Shown here piece after piece: positions 34,801-44,391 of a DNA stretch of 64,000 nucleotides; position 1 is the stretch's first letter; every line of letters begins with the position of its first letter. The position numbers were made by a program, and so were the translations under genes. This DNA comes from Pythium myriotylum (taxonomy: Eukaryota > Oomycota > Peronosporomycetes > Pythiales > Pythiaceae). Where the stretch lies: positions 496,001-560,000 of the forward strand of contig JALJCQ010000007.1 in the NCBI GenBank assembly GCA_023091665.1, read 5' to 3'. The notes under the pieces are model-generated. The model was not told where the DNA came from, ran no database searches, and worked only from the letters and a program-made list of their open reading frames with translations.

Positions 34801-37800
34801 TTCTTTTGAGCTTTGAAGTATGGGGAAATACGTCCACTTGGAGTATTCCACCAACCCAAGATGGCTCAACCAGCTCTAGGTAACGATGAGGACCAGTCTT
34901 TTAATACACAAATACAAACGACACACTTAGACCCAGGACGGAAGACTAACTTCGATCCGCTGGGTCTCGCCTGGGACGGAGGACAACCTCGATCCGCCAG
35001 GACACTGGGAATCCCCTCTGGGATCTGGGAAACTCTCTCTCAATCAAATGAAGTGTATTACTTTAACTGGGGAACTACGACCAGTTCCCAGCTATCGCAA
35101 CACAAGAATACGCAAGAATATGGAGTGCTCCAGGTCTCTAGTACAAACTAGTAGCTTCCCATCCTTCTTCCTAGCCTTCGACTGGCTCGAAGCTGCCTCG
35201 GCTTGGTCTTGGAGGCTGGACTTGGTCTTACCAGCTCGCAAAGCGACGTCACCCAGATCGAGACTGCTGATACTAGCACGAGGTGAACCATACTCAGTGC
35301 TTCCTTTGCGCGGGCTAGCTCGGCGTGGGATTGCCGAGCCAGAAGGTTCCTTTTCTTCGTCGTCGTCAGGCATAAGCACACGCCGACGGACAGCGGAGGA
35401 CTGCCCCATCTTGCCAACGACTTGCTGGCGTGAACCAGCTCCACGACCGCCAGAGCGGGTCGCAGGCTGGTTGGTGGTGCCGGAACGCTGACTAGCTTCC
35501 TGGACACCGGTCGACTGGTCTTCATCTACCACAAACGAGAATGGTTTGACCATCTCGGCCTGGTTAGTGTCAGACTCACCAATAGCGGACATACTCGCAC
35601 GACCAGTACTAGCTCCTGGCATACGCACCAGTTGTGATGAAGTGCGCTGCCTTTTCGCTAGCTTCTGGAGCTGGAGAAGGGTATAGACCTAGCGTGTATA
35701 TGGGGAATACACGCAGGCGAACTTGGGTCCGTTGTGAAAACCCAAGTTCTGGCTTCGTACCTCACGTTATGTATCCCTTGGCCGGTTCTTTTGAGCTTTG
35801 AAGTATGGGGAAATACGTCCACTTGGAGTATTCCACCAACCCAAGATGGCTCAACCAGCTCTAGGTAACGATGAGGACCAGTCTTTTAATACACAAATAC
35901 AAACGACACACTTAGACCCAGGACGGAAGACTAACTTCGATCCGCTGGGTCTCGCCTGGGACGGAGGACAACCTCGATCCGCCAGGACACTGGGAATCCC
36001 CTCTGGGATCTGGGAAACTCTCTCTCAATCAAATGAAGTGTATTACTTTAACTGGGGAACTACGACCAGTTCCCAGCTATCGCAACACAAGAATACGCAA
36101 GAATATGGAGTGCTCCAGGTCTCTAGTACAAACTAGTAGCTTCCCATCCTTCTTCCTAGCCTTCGACTGGCTCGAAGCTGCCTCGGCTTGGTCTTGGAGG
36201 CTGGACTTGGTCTTACCAGCTCGCAAAGCGACGTCACCCAGATCGAGACTGCTGATACTAGCACGAGGTGAACCATACTCAGTGCTTCCTTTGCGCGGGC
36301 TAGCTCGGCGTGGGATTGCCGAGCCAGAAGGTTCCTTTTCTTCGTCGTCGTCAGGCATAAGCACACGCCGACGGACAGCGGAGGACTGCCCCATCTTGCC
36401 AACGACTTGCTGGCGTGAACCAGCTCCACGACCGCCAGAGCGGGTCGCAGGCTGGTTGGTGGTGCCGGAACGCTGACTAGCTTCCTGGACACCGGTCGAC
36501 TGGTCTTCATCTACCACAAACGAGAATGGTTTGACCATCTCGGCCTGGTTAGTGTCAGACTCACCAATAGCGGACATACTCGCACGACCAGTACTAGCTC
36601 CTGGCATACGCACCAGTTGTGATGAAGTGCGCTGCCTTTTCGCTAGCTTCTGGAGCTGGAGAAGGGTATAGACCTAGCGTGTATATGGGGAATACACGCA
36701 GGCGAACTTGGGTCCGTTGTGAAAACCCAAGTTCTGGCTTCGTACCTCACGTTATGTATCCCTTGGCCGGTTCTTTTGAGCTTTGAAGTATGGGGAAATA
36801 CGTCCACTTGGAGTATTCCACCAACCCAAGATGGCTCAACCAGCTCTAGGTAACGATGAGGACCAGTCTTTTAATACACAAATACAAACGACACACTTAG
36901 ACCCAGGACGGAAGACTAACTTCGATCCGCTGGGTCTCGCCTGGGACGGAGGACAACCTCGATCCGCCAGGACACTGGGAATCCCCTCTGGGATCTGGGA
37001 AACTCTCTCTCAATCAAATGAAGTGTATTACTTTAACTGGGGAACTACGACCAGTTCCCAGCTATCGCAACACAAGAATACGCAAGAATATGGAGTGCTC
37101 CAGGTCTCTAGTACAAACTAGTAGCTTCCCATCCTTCTTCCTAGCCTTCGACTGGCTCGAAGCTGCCTCGGCTTGGTCTTGGAGGCTGGACTTGGTCTTA
37201 CCAGCTCGCAAAGCGACGTCACCCAGATCGAGACTGCTGATACTAGCACGAGGTGAACCATACTCAGTGCTTCCTTTGCGCGGGCTAGCTCGGCGTGGGA
37301 TTGCCGAGCCAGAAGGTTCCTTTTCTTCGTCGTCGTCAGGCATAAGCACACGCCGACGGACAGCGGAGGACTGCCCCATCTTGCCAACGACTTGCTGGCG
37401 TGAACCAGCTCCACGACCGCCAGAGCGGGTCGCAGGCTGGTTGGTGGTGCCGGAACGCTGACTAGCTTCCTGGACACCGGTCGACTGGTCTTCATCTACC
37501 ACAAACGAGAATGGTTTGACCATCTCGGCCTGGTTAGTGTCAGACTCACCAATAGCGGACATACTCGCACGACCAGTACTAGCTCCTGGCATACGCACCA
37601 GTTGTGATGAAGTGCGCTGCCTTTTCGCTAGCTTCTGGAGCTGGAGAAGGGTATAGACCTAGCGTGTATATGGGGAATACACGCAGGCGAACTTGGGTCC
37701 GTTGTGAAAACCCAAGTTCTGGCTTCGTACCTCACGTTATGTATCCCTTGGCCGGTTCTTTTGAGCTTTGAAGTATGGGGAAATACGTCCACTTGGAGTA

Positions 37801-39572
37801 TTCCACCAACCCAAGATGGCTCAACCAGCTCTAGGTAACGATGAGGACCAGTCTTTTAATACACAAATACAAACGACACACTTAGACCCAGGACGGAAGA
37901 CTAACTTCGATCCGCTGGGTCTCGCCTGGGACGGAGGACAACCTCGATCCGCCAGGACACTGGGAATCCCCTCTGGGATCTGGGAAACTCTCTCTCAATC
38001 AAATGAAGTGTATTACTTTAACTGGGGAACTACGACCAGTTCCCAGCTATCGCAACACAAGAATACGCAAGAATATGGAGTGCTCCAGGTCTCTAGTACA
38101 AACTAGTAGCTTCCCATCCTTCTTCCTAGCCTTCGACTGGCTCGAAGCTGCCTCGGCTTGGTCTTGGAGGCTGGACTTGGTCTTACCAGCTCGCAAAGCG
38201 ACGTCACCCAGATCGAGACTGCTGATACTAGCACGAGGTGAACCATACTCAGTGCTTCCTTTGCGCGGGCTAGCTCGGCGTGGGATTGCCGAGCCAGAAG
38301 GTTCCTTTTCTTCGTCGTCGTCAGGCATAAGCACACGCCGACGGACAGCGGAGGACTGCCCCATCTTGCCAACGACTTGCTGGCGTGAACCAGCTCCACG
38401 ACCGCCAGAGCGGGTCGCAGGCTGGTTGGTGGTGCCGGAACGCTGACTAGCTTCCTGGACACCGGTCGACTGGTCTTCATCTACCACAAACGAGAATGGT
38501 TTGACCATCTCGGCCTGGTTAGTGTCAGACTCACCAATAGCGGACATACTCGCACGACCAGTACTAGCTCCTGGCATACGCACCAGTTGTGATGAAGTGC
38601 GCTGCCTTTTCGCTAGCTTCTGGAGCTGGAGAAGGGTATAGACCTAGCGTGTATATGGGGAATACACGCAGGCGAACTTGGGTCCGTTGTGAAAACCCAA
38701 GTTCTGGCTTCGTACCTCACGTTATGTATCCCTTGGCCGGTTCTTTTGAGCTTTGAAGTATGGGGAAATACGTCCACTTGGAGTATTCCACCAACCCAAG
38801 ATGGCTCAACCAGCTCTAGGTAACGATGAGGACCAGTCTTTTAATACACAAATACAAACGACACACTTAGACCCAGGACGGAAGACTAACTTCGATCCGC
38901 TGGGTCTCGCCTGGGACGGAGGACAACCTCGATCCGCCAGGACACTGGGAATCCCCTCTGGGATCTGGGAAACTCTCTCTCAATCAAATGAAGTGTATTA
39001 CTTTAACTGGGGAACTACGACCAGTTCCCAGCTATCGCAACACAAGAATACGCAAGAATATGGAGTGCTCCAGGTCTCTAGTACAAACTAGTAGCTTCCC
39101 ATCCTTCTTCCTAGCCTTCGACTGGCTCGAAGCTGCCTCGGCTTGGTCTTGGAGGCTGGACTTGGTCTTACCAGCTCGCAAAGCGACGTCACCCAGATCG
39201 AGACTGCTGATACTAGCACGAGGTGAACCATACTCAGTGCTTCCTTTGCGCGGGCTAGCTCGGCGTGGGATTGCCGAGCCAGAAGGTTCCTTTTCTTCGT
39301 CGTCGTCAGGCATAAGCACACGCCGACGGACAGCGGAGGACTGCCCCATCTTGCCAACGACTTGCTGGCGTGAACCAGCTCCACGACCGCCAGAGCGGGT
39401 CGCAGGCTGGTTGGTGGTGCCGGAACGCTGACTAGCTTCCTGGACACCGGTCGACTGGTCTTCATTTACCACAAACGAGAATGGTTTGACCATCTCGGCC
39501 TGGTTAGTGTCAGACTCACCAATAGCGGACATACTCGCACGACCAGTACTAGCTCCTGGCATACGCACCAGT
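19873..39572 (-). repeat. 985-bp macrosatellite, 20 units (3' LTR part + primer site + truncated gag)
   Basis: Each unit, on the minus strand, is 479 bp of internal sequence (spacer, primer-site region and the first 469 nt of gag from its ATG) joined to the 3' 506 bp of the LTR. The junction is gag ...GGGAAGC | TACTAGTTTG... LTR; no obvious microhomology is present beyond a base or so. The leftmost LTR part is 19873-20378 and its gag part 20379-20857. Units are almost identical: the only differences I saw are single bases, such as GGAAAAGGG at about 19912 and 24838 (GGAGAAGGG elsewhere), CTTGACC at about 20018, a T at about 29686 and a T at about 39466. The apparent frames on the opposite strand repeat with the unit and are not genes. 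Confidence 0.95.
39032..39562 (-). CDS. Truncated Gag ORF carried by every array unit (representative copy)
   Basis: One of 25 equivalent frames (20 in array A at 985-bp spacing, 5 in element B). From the ATG it encodes 176 residues: the first 156 are the N-terminus of the element B Gag (MPGASTGRASMSAIGESD...), then about 20 residues from LTR sequence (LLVCTRDLEHSIFLRILVLR), then a stop. It is Ser/Gly/Arg-rich with a DDDEEKE acidic patch, and lacks the capsid core and zinc knuckles. This copy differs from the others by Asp to Asn (T at about 39466). Each unit also contains the 3' part of the LTR upstream of the next ORF, so separate transcription is conceivable. Whether any copy is expressed is unknown. 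A truncated Gag could interfere with full Gag; that is inference. Confidence 0.5.
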   Translation of the reverse strand: MPGASTGRASMSAIGESDTNQAEMVKPFSFVVNEDQSTGVQEASQRSGTTNQPATRSGGRGAGSRQQVVGKMGQSSAVRRRVLMPDDDEEKEPSGSAIPRRASPRKGSTEYGSPRASISSLDLGDVALRAGKTKSSLQDQAEAASSQSKARKKDGKLLVCTRDLEHSIFLRILVLR

Positions 39573-40703
39573 TGTGATGAAGTGCGCTGCCTTTTCGCTA
39601 GCTTCTGGAGCTGGAGAAGGGTATAGACCTAGCGTGTATATGGGGAATACACGCAGGCGAACTTGGGTCCGTTGTGAAAACCCAAGTTCTGGCTTCGTAC
39701 CTCACGTTATGTATCCCTTGGCCGGTTCTTTTGAGCTTTGAAGTATGGGGAAATACGTCCACTTGGAGTATTCCACCAACCCAAGATGGCTCAACCAGCT
39801 CTAGGTAACGATGAGGACCAGTCTTTTAATACACAAATACAAACGACACACTTAGACCCAGGACGGAAGACTAACTTCGACCCGCTGGGTCTCGCCTGGG
39901 ACGGAGGACAACCTCGATCCGCCAGGACACTGGGAATCCCCTCTGGGATCTGGGAAACTCTCTCTCAATCAAATGAAGTGTATTACTTTAACTGGGGAAC
40001 TACGACCAGTTCCCAGCTATCGCAACACAAGAATACGCAAGAATATGGAGTGCTCCAGGTCTCTAGTACAAACTAGTACCCTTTGCAGGTGCCTCAAGGG
40101 CTGGAAAGGGGGTTGGCTCCTCTCCTCACTCGCAAACACACCAATACCCACGCACCAGCAGCCAGACACACGCGCACACAGTCCACTACGGTAAATCCAA
40201 CACACGCAGGCTTACCTTGTGGTGTAGACGCTTGGTCCTCCCGCGGTTCGACGGAGGAGACTTGGGGGGTTGAGAGCAAAAAAGCGAAGTCTTTTGAATA
40301 GAGAATAAAACCTCAAGGGGAGCCAGGAACTGGCTCCCTGAACCCTACCTACTTAACTACCAGATCTGATAAGAACCCTACTCTGTGTGGTCTAACTGGA
40401 AATTGCACAATCCGAACTGGGAAAACCGGTAAAAACCAGTTTCCGGAATGGATGAATCTGGTCAACATCCGGAGGGAGCCAGCTCAAGCCAGACAGAAAA
40501 TCACCCACTGGGAAGGTCCTGTGGATGAATCCAGCTCTTGGCACACTGTGCCAAACTGGAAAGGTGGGTGAGTAGCTGGTACAGTGTACCAGGCTACCGC
40601 CACCTACTAACTCTTGTCATTTAATTTCCTAGCCAACTAATCTAGCCCTGTGCCAGCTCCTGGGGCCTGGCCAGGCTGCAAAAGACGCGGGCACTTTATC
40701 ACA
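39573..40703 (-). repeat. Full-length LTR of retroelement A (5' LTR)
   Basis: 1131 bp, starting TGTGATAAAGTGC (minus strand, from 40703) and ending GCGCACTTCATCACA at 39573, a 13-bp terminal inverted repeat with one transition. It has the same length as the 5' LTR of element B and shares variants with it, for example GACCCG at about 39880 where every array unit and the 3' LTR of B have GATCCG. Inside it is a good 5' splice-site match (AAGGTAAGC, about 40215, minus strand). Confidence 0.9.
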
Positions 40704-40869
40704 ATTGCAGCACAGAGTCCACCCGCTACCGATGCCCGAGCAGTCAGACGCATGCAGCATGAACCCGGGGTAATCTGGATAAATCGAAGTCAGCGCAGTT
40801 GAGTGGGACCGGGAAGGATCTCAATGCGGGCATCGTTTGACCGGGCAATTAGTGCTTCCACCGCCTTCT

Positions 40870-41480
40870 CAAGAACCCGTGCGCCACCCATGATCTGCTT
40901 GAGGTTGGCCAACGAGTTCGACGATGGAGTTCGGGCACCCACCATTGTTCTTTACCGCCATGACCAGTTGCGACGGTGCCATACAGTAATGGCCCTCCAC
41001 TATCCATTCCTCCACGATTGCCATTGCTCGAGCAAAATGTGCGTCCAGCACCGACTTGCCATCTTGTGTCTCGCTGGGGATGAAATCCTCGATTGAGGCG
41101 CCGTACTGAGTCAGCAGGTACGGTAGAAATGAAGTAGCATGACGTTGCTGTAGCAGGATGCGTTGTCATTCTGGAGGGTGATTCGCTTGATATGGGGCAA
41201 CTCCTCGCAAAGTCGGATAAGAACCGCTTCGAGGATCGAGATGACATACCCTTTGTCTTGCCACCGCCATCGGAAATATGTTCAATGTATATGCGTTCAT
41301 CGACGGCAAGCGGGTCAGCCTCGTCACCCTAGAAACTGAACGAGTGGATCATCGCACCATACCGATTGAGGGTAGGGACTACTTTCACGTAAACTTTGGC
41401 AGACTTGCGAGTTAGGGAAATTTTGGACGACTTTCAAACTTGAGGGGAAGCGATTCGAGTTCGACTGTGGGATGGAATGG
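40870..41480 (-). pseudogene. Degraded transposase-like remnant
   Basis: Pieces on the minus strand read ELPHIKRITLQNDNASCYSN and then ETQDGKSVLDAHFARAM, EEWIVEGHYCMAPSQ and NNGGCPNSIVEL. A pattern of D-N/G-A-x-C-Y-S followed by TQDGKSxxDxHFAxAM occurs in transposase-like proteins dispersed in oomycete and some animal genomes; I do not know a formal family name. The frame changes several times and stops occur, so it is not functional. It lies in the inverted 5.8-kb segment, next to LTR A. Confidence 0.45.
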
Positions 41481-41579
41481 AATCGAGTACCACCGGGGCT
41501 ACTAATCATGTGCCCACAGTACCATATGAGACAGTCCAGCTAATTCCTTCAATGAATTGACTACTTGAAGTCACTAGAA

Positions 41580-42330
41580 TGAACTTCAACGTCAAGGAGT
41601 TACAACTTAAGTGTGCACCTCGTTCGGATGATCCTGCTTTGGTATATATAATATCCAATCAGCTGCTTCCCTTTTTGGGTCAGAAGTTTCGCACTCTCAG
41701 GGCCGCTGAGCGGTCGTTTTATAGGTCGGTTATGAGGGCTCCACAGAGCAGCGACGTATGTGCTGCCACTTCACACAGTCAAGTCTGGTTTGAAGAACTG
41801 TATGCTCTTTGCCCAAGGGACTCGTGGTTCGCGTCCAAGGCTGGACGATTTCTGAGCCCAACTAAAATGCTCTCGAAACATTCAACGCGACTATTAAAAA
41901 GGCGTGCATCTCCGGCCTTTGCGCTAACACTGCTACCTTTTTGGAGACATCGCTCCTGGGTGTTCTAACAGTCTGCGGCACCCTCCAGTCGAAATCCAAG
42001 AAGCACTTTTTCGGTCACTACAGAGGGGATTTTGGTGGCAAGGAACGCCTCGTACACCTCGAGGATGTTACCAGTGTGAAGCGTGAACATACTATACAGC
42101 TGTCTGGACGCGAAGAAGTCATTGACGGCCTCCTCTTGTTCCCAGCGCCTGGGCTTTCGGATCAGCTGGCGCAACATTCGCACCGCCTATGGTTCAAGCT
42201 CCAAACGACGGCGGGTTTCTTCCCAGCTTTCGTACGCAGGCGCATAAGGGCGGGTCCCTTCTCCTTGCCAGTTTGTATACCAAACACTCCTTCATCACGC
42301 CGTCGACTAAAACCTGCTTCACAGTGATAT
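41580..42330 (+). pseudogene. Possible transposase fragment
   Basis: Two overlapping + frames can be read together: WFEELYALCPRDSWFASKAG, then after a frame change NALETFNATIKKACISG and TATFLETSLLGVL. The N-x-LE-x-FNATIKK string resembles the segment after the catalytic domain in MULE-type transposases. No catalytic motif is present. The rest to 42330 is unassigned. Confidence 0.3.
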
Positions 42331-42543
42331 TGGCAGGTGGCTTCGTTCTTGTCATCTTGATTGTCTTGTGGGTCAACTGCTCAATGAGTAGAGTACGTCG
42401 TCAAACATCATAACGGCCATCATCAAACAATCACGGAGGCCACCATCAAACATTCGAGCAAAACCGGTGCAACTGCTACCACACCAGAAACACATCCCGT
42501 CACTTCACACTATATTATTAGCAGATTGACCCTTCGTTGTCAT

Positions 42544-44002
42544 TTACTGTTCGTAAGAAACGATCTCATATTCACTATCGTTTTGAATCAGACCGCGAAT
42601 CTCCTCGCGGAACACAGCGGGATCGAACCTGTCTGATCCACTCAAGGCAGTGCAGTAGCCCTGGATGGCCTGGAAGAGAGCTTTTTCAGGTTCCCGCGCA
42701 AGACATATGGCTACACGTCGCATAAACTGAAACACGAATACGCCACAGTCGTCTCCATTCTGCTGCAGTGGGCTTGTCGTGTAGCTTTTAAACACGAAAA
42801 TGAATGGTTGGCATTTCGACCAAACTTGATGTATTCCTCTCGAACGAAATATGAGGTCAACAGGTTGGCGATCTTCTCAGTTGAATGGATAGGAAGGGAG
42901 TTGACATGGAGGATGTACGATTGTTCGTCGCAATGTAACGGATTTTGTGCGACGACAAAGCTCCAGTGTTTGCCCGTGCACACAGGGATCAAAACGTGTC
43001 GGTAACGGAAAAGTCACTGTGGACCCACGGCTGTACTTGTACGTCAGCTCATCGACCATCATCGTGAGGCTTCTGTTTTTCTTCTTCTCCGCCGTTGCAC
43101 GTGTGCGATTCATCAAGATGTTGCCAAAGAATCGGCTATCGAAGCAAAAATGGCCGCCGTAACTTGGGATATGCTGTCGTATGTAGTAGTCATCATGGTA
43201 TCATCGAGCCACTCCCCTGGGCACAGCGTCGCCAAATCCTTCTCATGAACACTCATCCTCTGCGAAACTTCATCGCCGTCGAAGCACGGTATCTCAAAGG
43301 AGCATACGACCGGGCTGAACTTTGGATCGATAAGAGACACACACTCGGTCAAATCTTCACTATCGGACACTTCGATGATCTCGACGACTGGTTGTTGAGG
43401 GGATAAGAGTGTGAGCTCACCGTGATCACCCGGGGTAGCGACATGGGACTCAGTAGGTATAGCTTGATCATCGTCAGAGCTGGAGATTGGGTGGCAGTTC
43501 GGGTTGGCTGGGTTTTTCGGGTTTTGAGGGCAAACTGGATTTTTCGGGTTTTGAGAACACACGGAGGTTTTCGGGTTTTGCTGACACACCGGAGTTTTTT
43601 ATCTGGTTGACTGGGCCTTGATTAAGAACGGATGGATGCCATTACGGTCGATGAATCGTGTCAACCAAGAGCTCTGGCCTCCTCCACTCTTGTTTCCCAT
43701 GGCAGGAAAGGTGCTTGCAGAGTACTTGAGCAGACTATCTCTCGAAAAGGGATCACCGTCGAGATGTCGCCGTTTGACTGCTTGCACGATGTCATCCTCG
43801 AACGCGATGGTTGTTGCTTATGGCCCAGGCTTAGCCCATCGCTTTCAACGTCTGTAGCCGTCAATTTGTCGCTGTTCTCATTCCACTTTCGCAAGGTCGT
43901 CCTTGGGATGCCTAAATGCTCAGATGCCTCGGCTTGATTCCATCCATTCTCATTCCATTCCGCGAGAGCTTCAATTTTAACCGCTAGTGGGTACGACGCC
44001 AT
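42544..44002 (-). pseudogene. HTH (Psq/CENP-B-like) plus Ulp1-type cysteine protease gene, broken
   Basis: ATG at 44002. In order: a Psq-type helix-turn-helix (YPLAVKIEALAEWNENGW, then LGIPRTTLRKW); a CENP-B/Tc5-like helix-turn-helix (FEDDIVQAVKRR, SRDSLL, SSWLTRFIDRNGI); a TAA at 43599-43601; 9-residue QNPK repeats; a VVEIIEVSDSED string like a SUMO-interacting motif; and then a C48/Ulp1 core, LCPGEWLDD, IPVCTGKHWSFVV (catalytic His), ILHVNSL (the Asp position is Asn) and LQQNGDDCGVF (catalytic Cys). Known Ulp1 proteases cleave SUMO. The frame changes about four times, so it cannot make the whole protein as it stands. The order and shared direction suggest one ancestral gene. It could be a host gene or a transposon-borne protease; Ulp1 domains are common in MULE-type elements. 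Confidence 0.6.
43518..43598. repeat. 27-bp minisatellite, internal cluster
   Basis: CGGGTTTTG recurs at 43518, 43545 and 43572, a 27-bp period. On the minus strand it encodes the 9-residue QNPK repeats of the Ulp1-type gene. Confidence 0.8.
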
Positions 44003-44028
44003 ATTCGAGACTGGTGCGATAGAAATTG

Positions 44029-44110
44029 ATTGCGTTTTGCTGCCGCGTGTCTTGTTCGGGTTTTGCTGCTACGTGTCAGTATTTCGGGTTTTGCTCAATG
44101 AGTTGATGTG
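44029..44110. repeat. 27-bp minisatellite, upstream cluster
   Basis: The same 27-bp unit (CGGGTTTTGCTGCTACGTGT...) recurs at 44057 and 44084, with a diverged copy from about 44030, in the same orientation as the internal cluster but just upstream of the gene start. Confidence 0.7.
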
Positions 44111-44391
44111 TGACGCTGGGTAGCAAAGCATACAATGCACACACAGGTCAAGTCGAAGATACGTAGTGGTTGGCTCCACGACGTGTGATGACAAGTTCGA
44201 ATGCTTGGGTAGCTTTGCAAAATGGAGTAAATGATCTTTTGGTAGCCTAGATGTGCCCACGCACCTCCAGCTGCATTGACGTCTACTCAATGATAAGGCA
44301 ATTTTGTAGACCACATGTTACATGTTACTTGTTCACCTTGAAGTGCTCGTTGGTTGTGAGTATTACAACTCGTATATAAGTGCACTTGTTG
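44110..44391. other. Non-coding spacer
   Basis: Anonymous sequence between the start side of the HTH-Ulp1 pseudogene and the stop of the split MULE. It probably holds the 3' terminus of the MULE, not identified. Confidence 0.35.

Larger units (their letters stand above)
19873..40703 (-). mobile_element. Retroelement A: LTR plus 20-unit LTR-gag tandem array, no pol
   Basis: Read on the minus strand, it begins with a full 1131-bp LTR (40703-39573) and continues with 20 direct 985-bp units that end at 19873 with the LTR terminus. The total of 20,831 bp equals 1131 + 20 x 985 exactly. Both outer ends carry the LTR terminal repeat TGTGATRAAGTGC. No protease, reverse transcriptase, RNase H or integrase sequence is present, so movement would need proteins in trans. 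It interrupts the split MULE at 19872. Its two present-day flanks (GTTG on the left, ATTG on the right) do not match each other; they match once the 40704-46505 segment is re-inverted. Either it is a non-autonomous Ty3/gypsy derivative, or it was expanded after insertion by unequal crossing-over. Confidence 0.85.

Noticed and set aside
19873..39572. CRISPR array or ribosomal/tRNA repeat
   Set aside because: The 985-bp direct units have no spacers and contain LTR and gag sequence; no rRNA or tRNA features occur.
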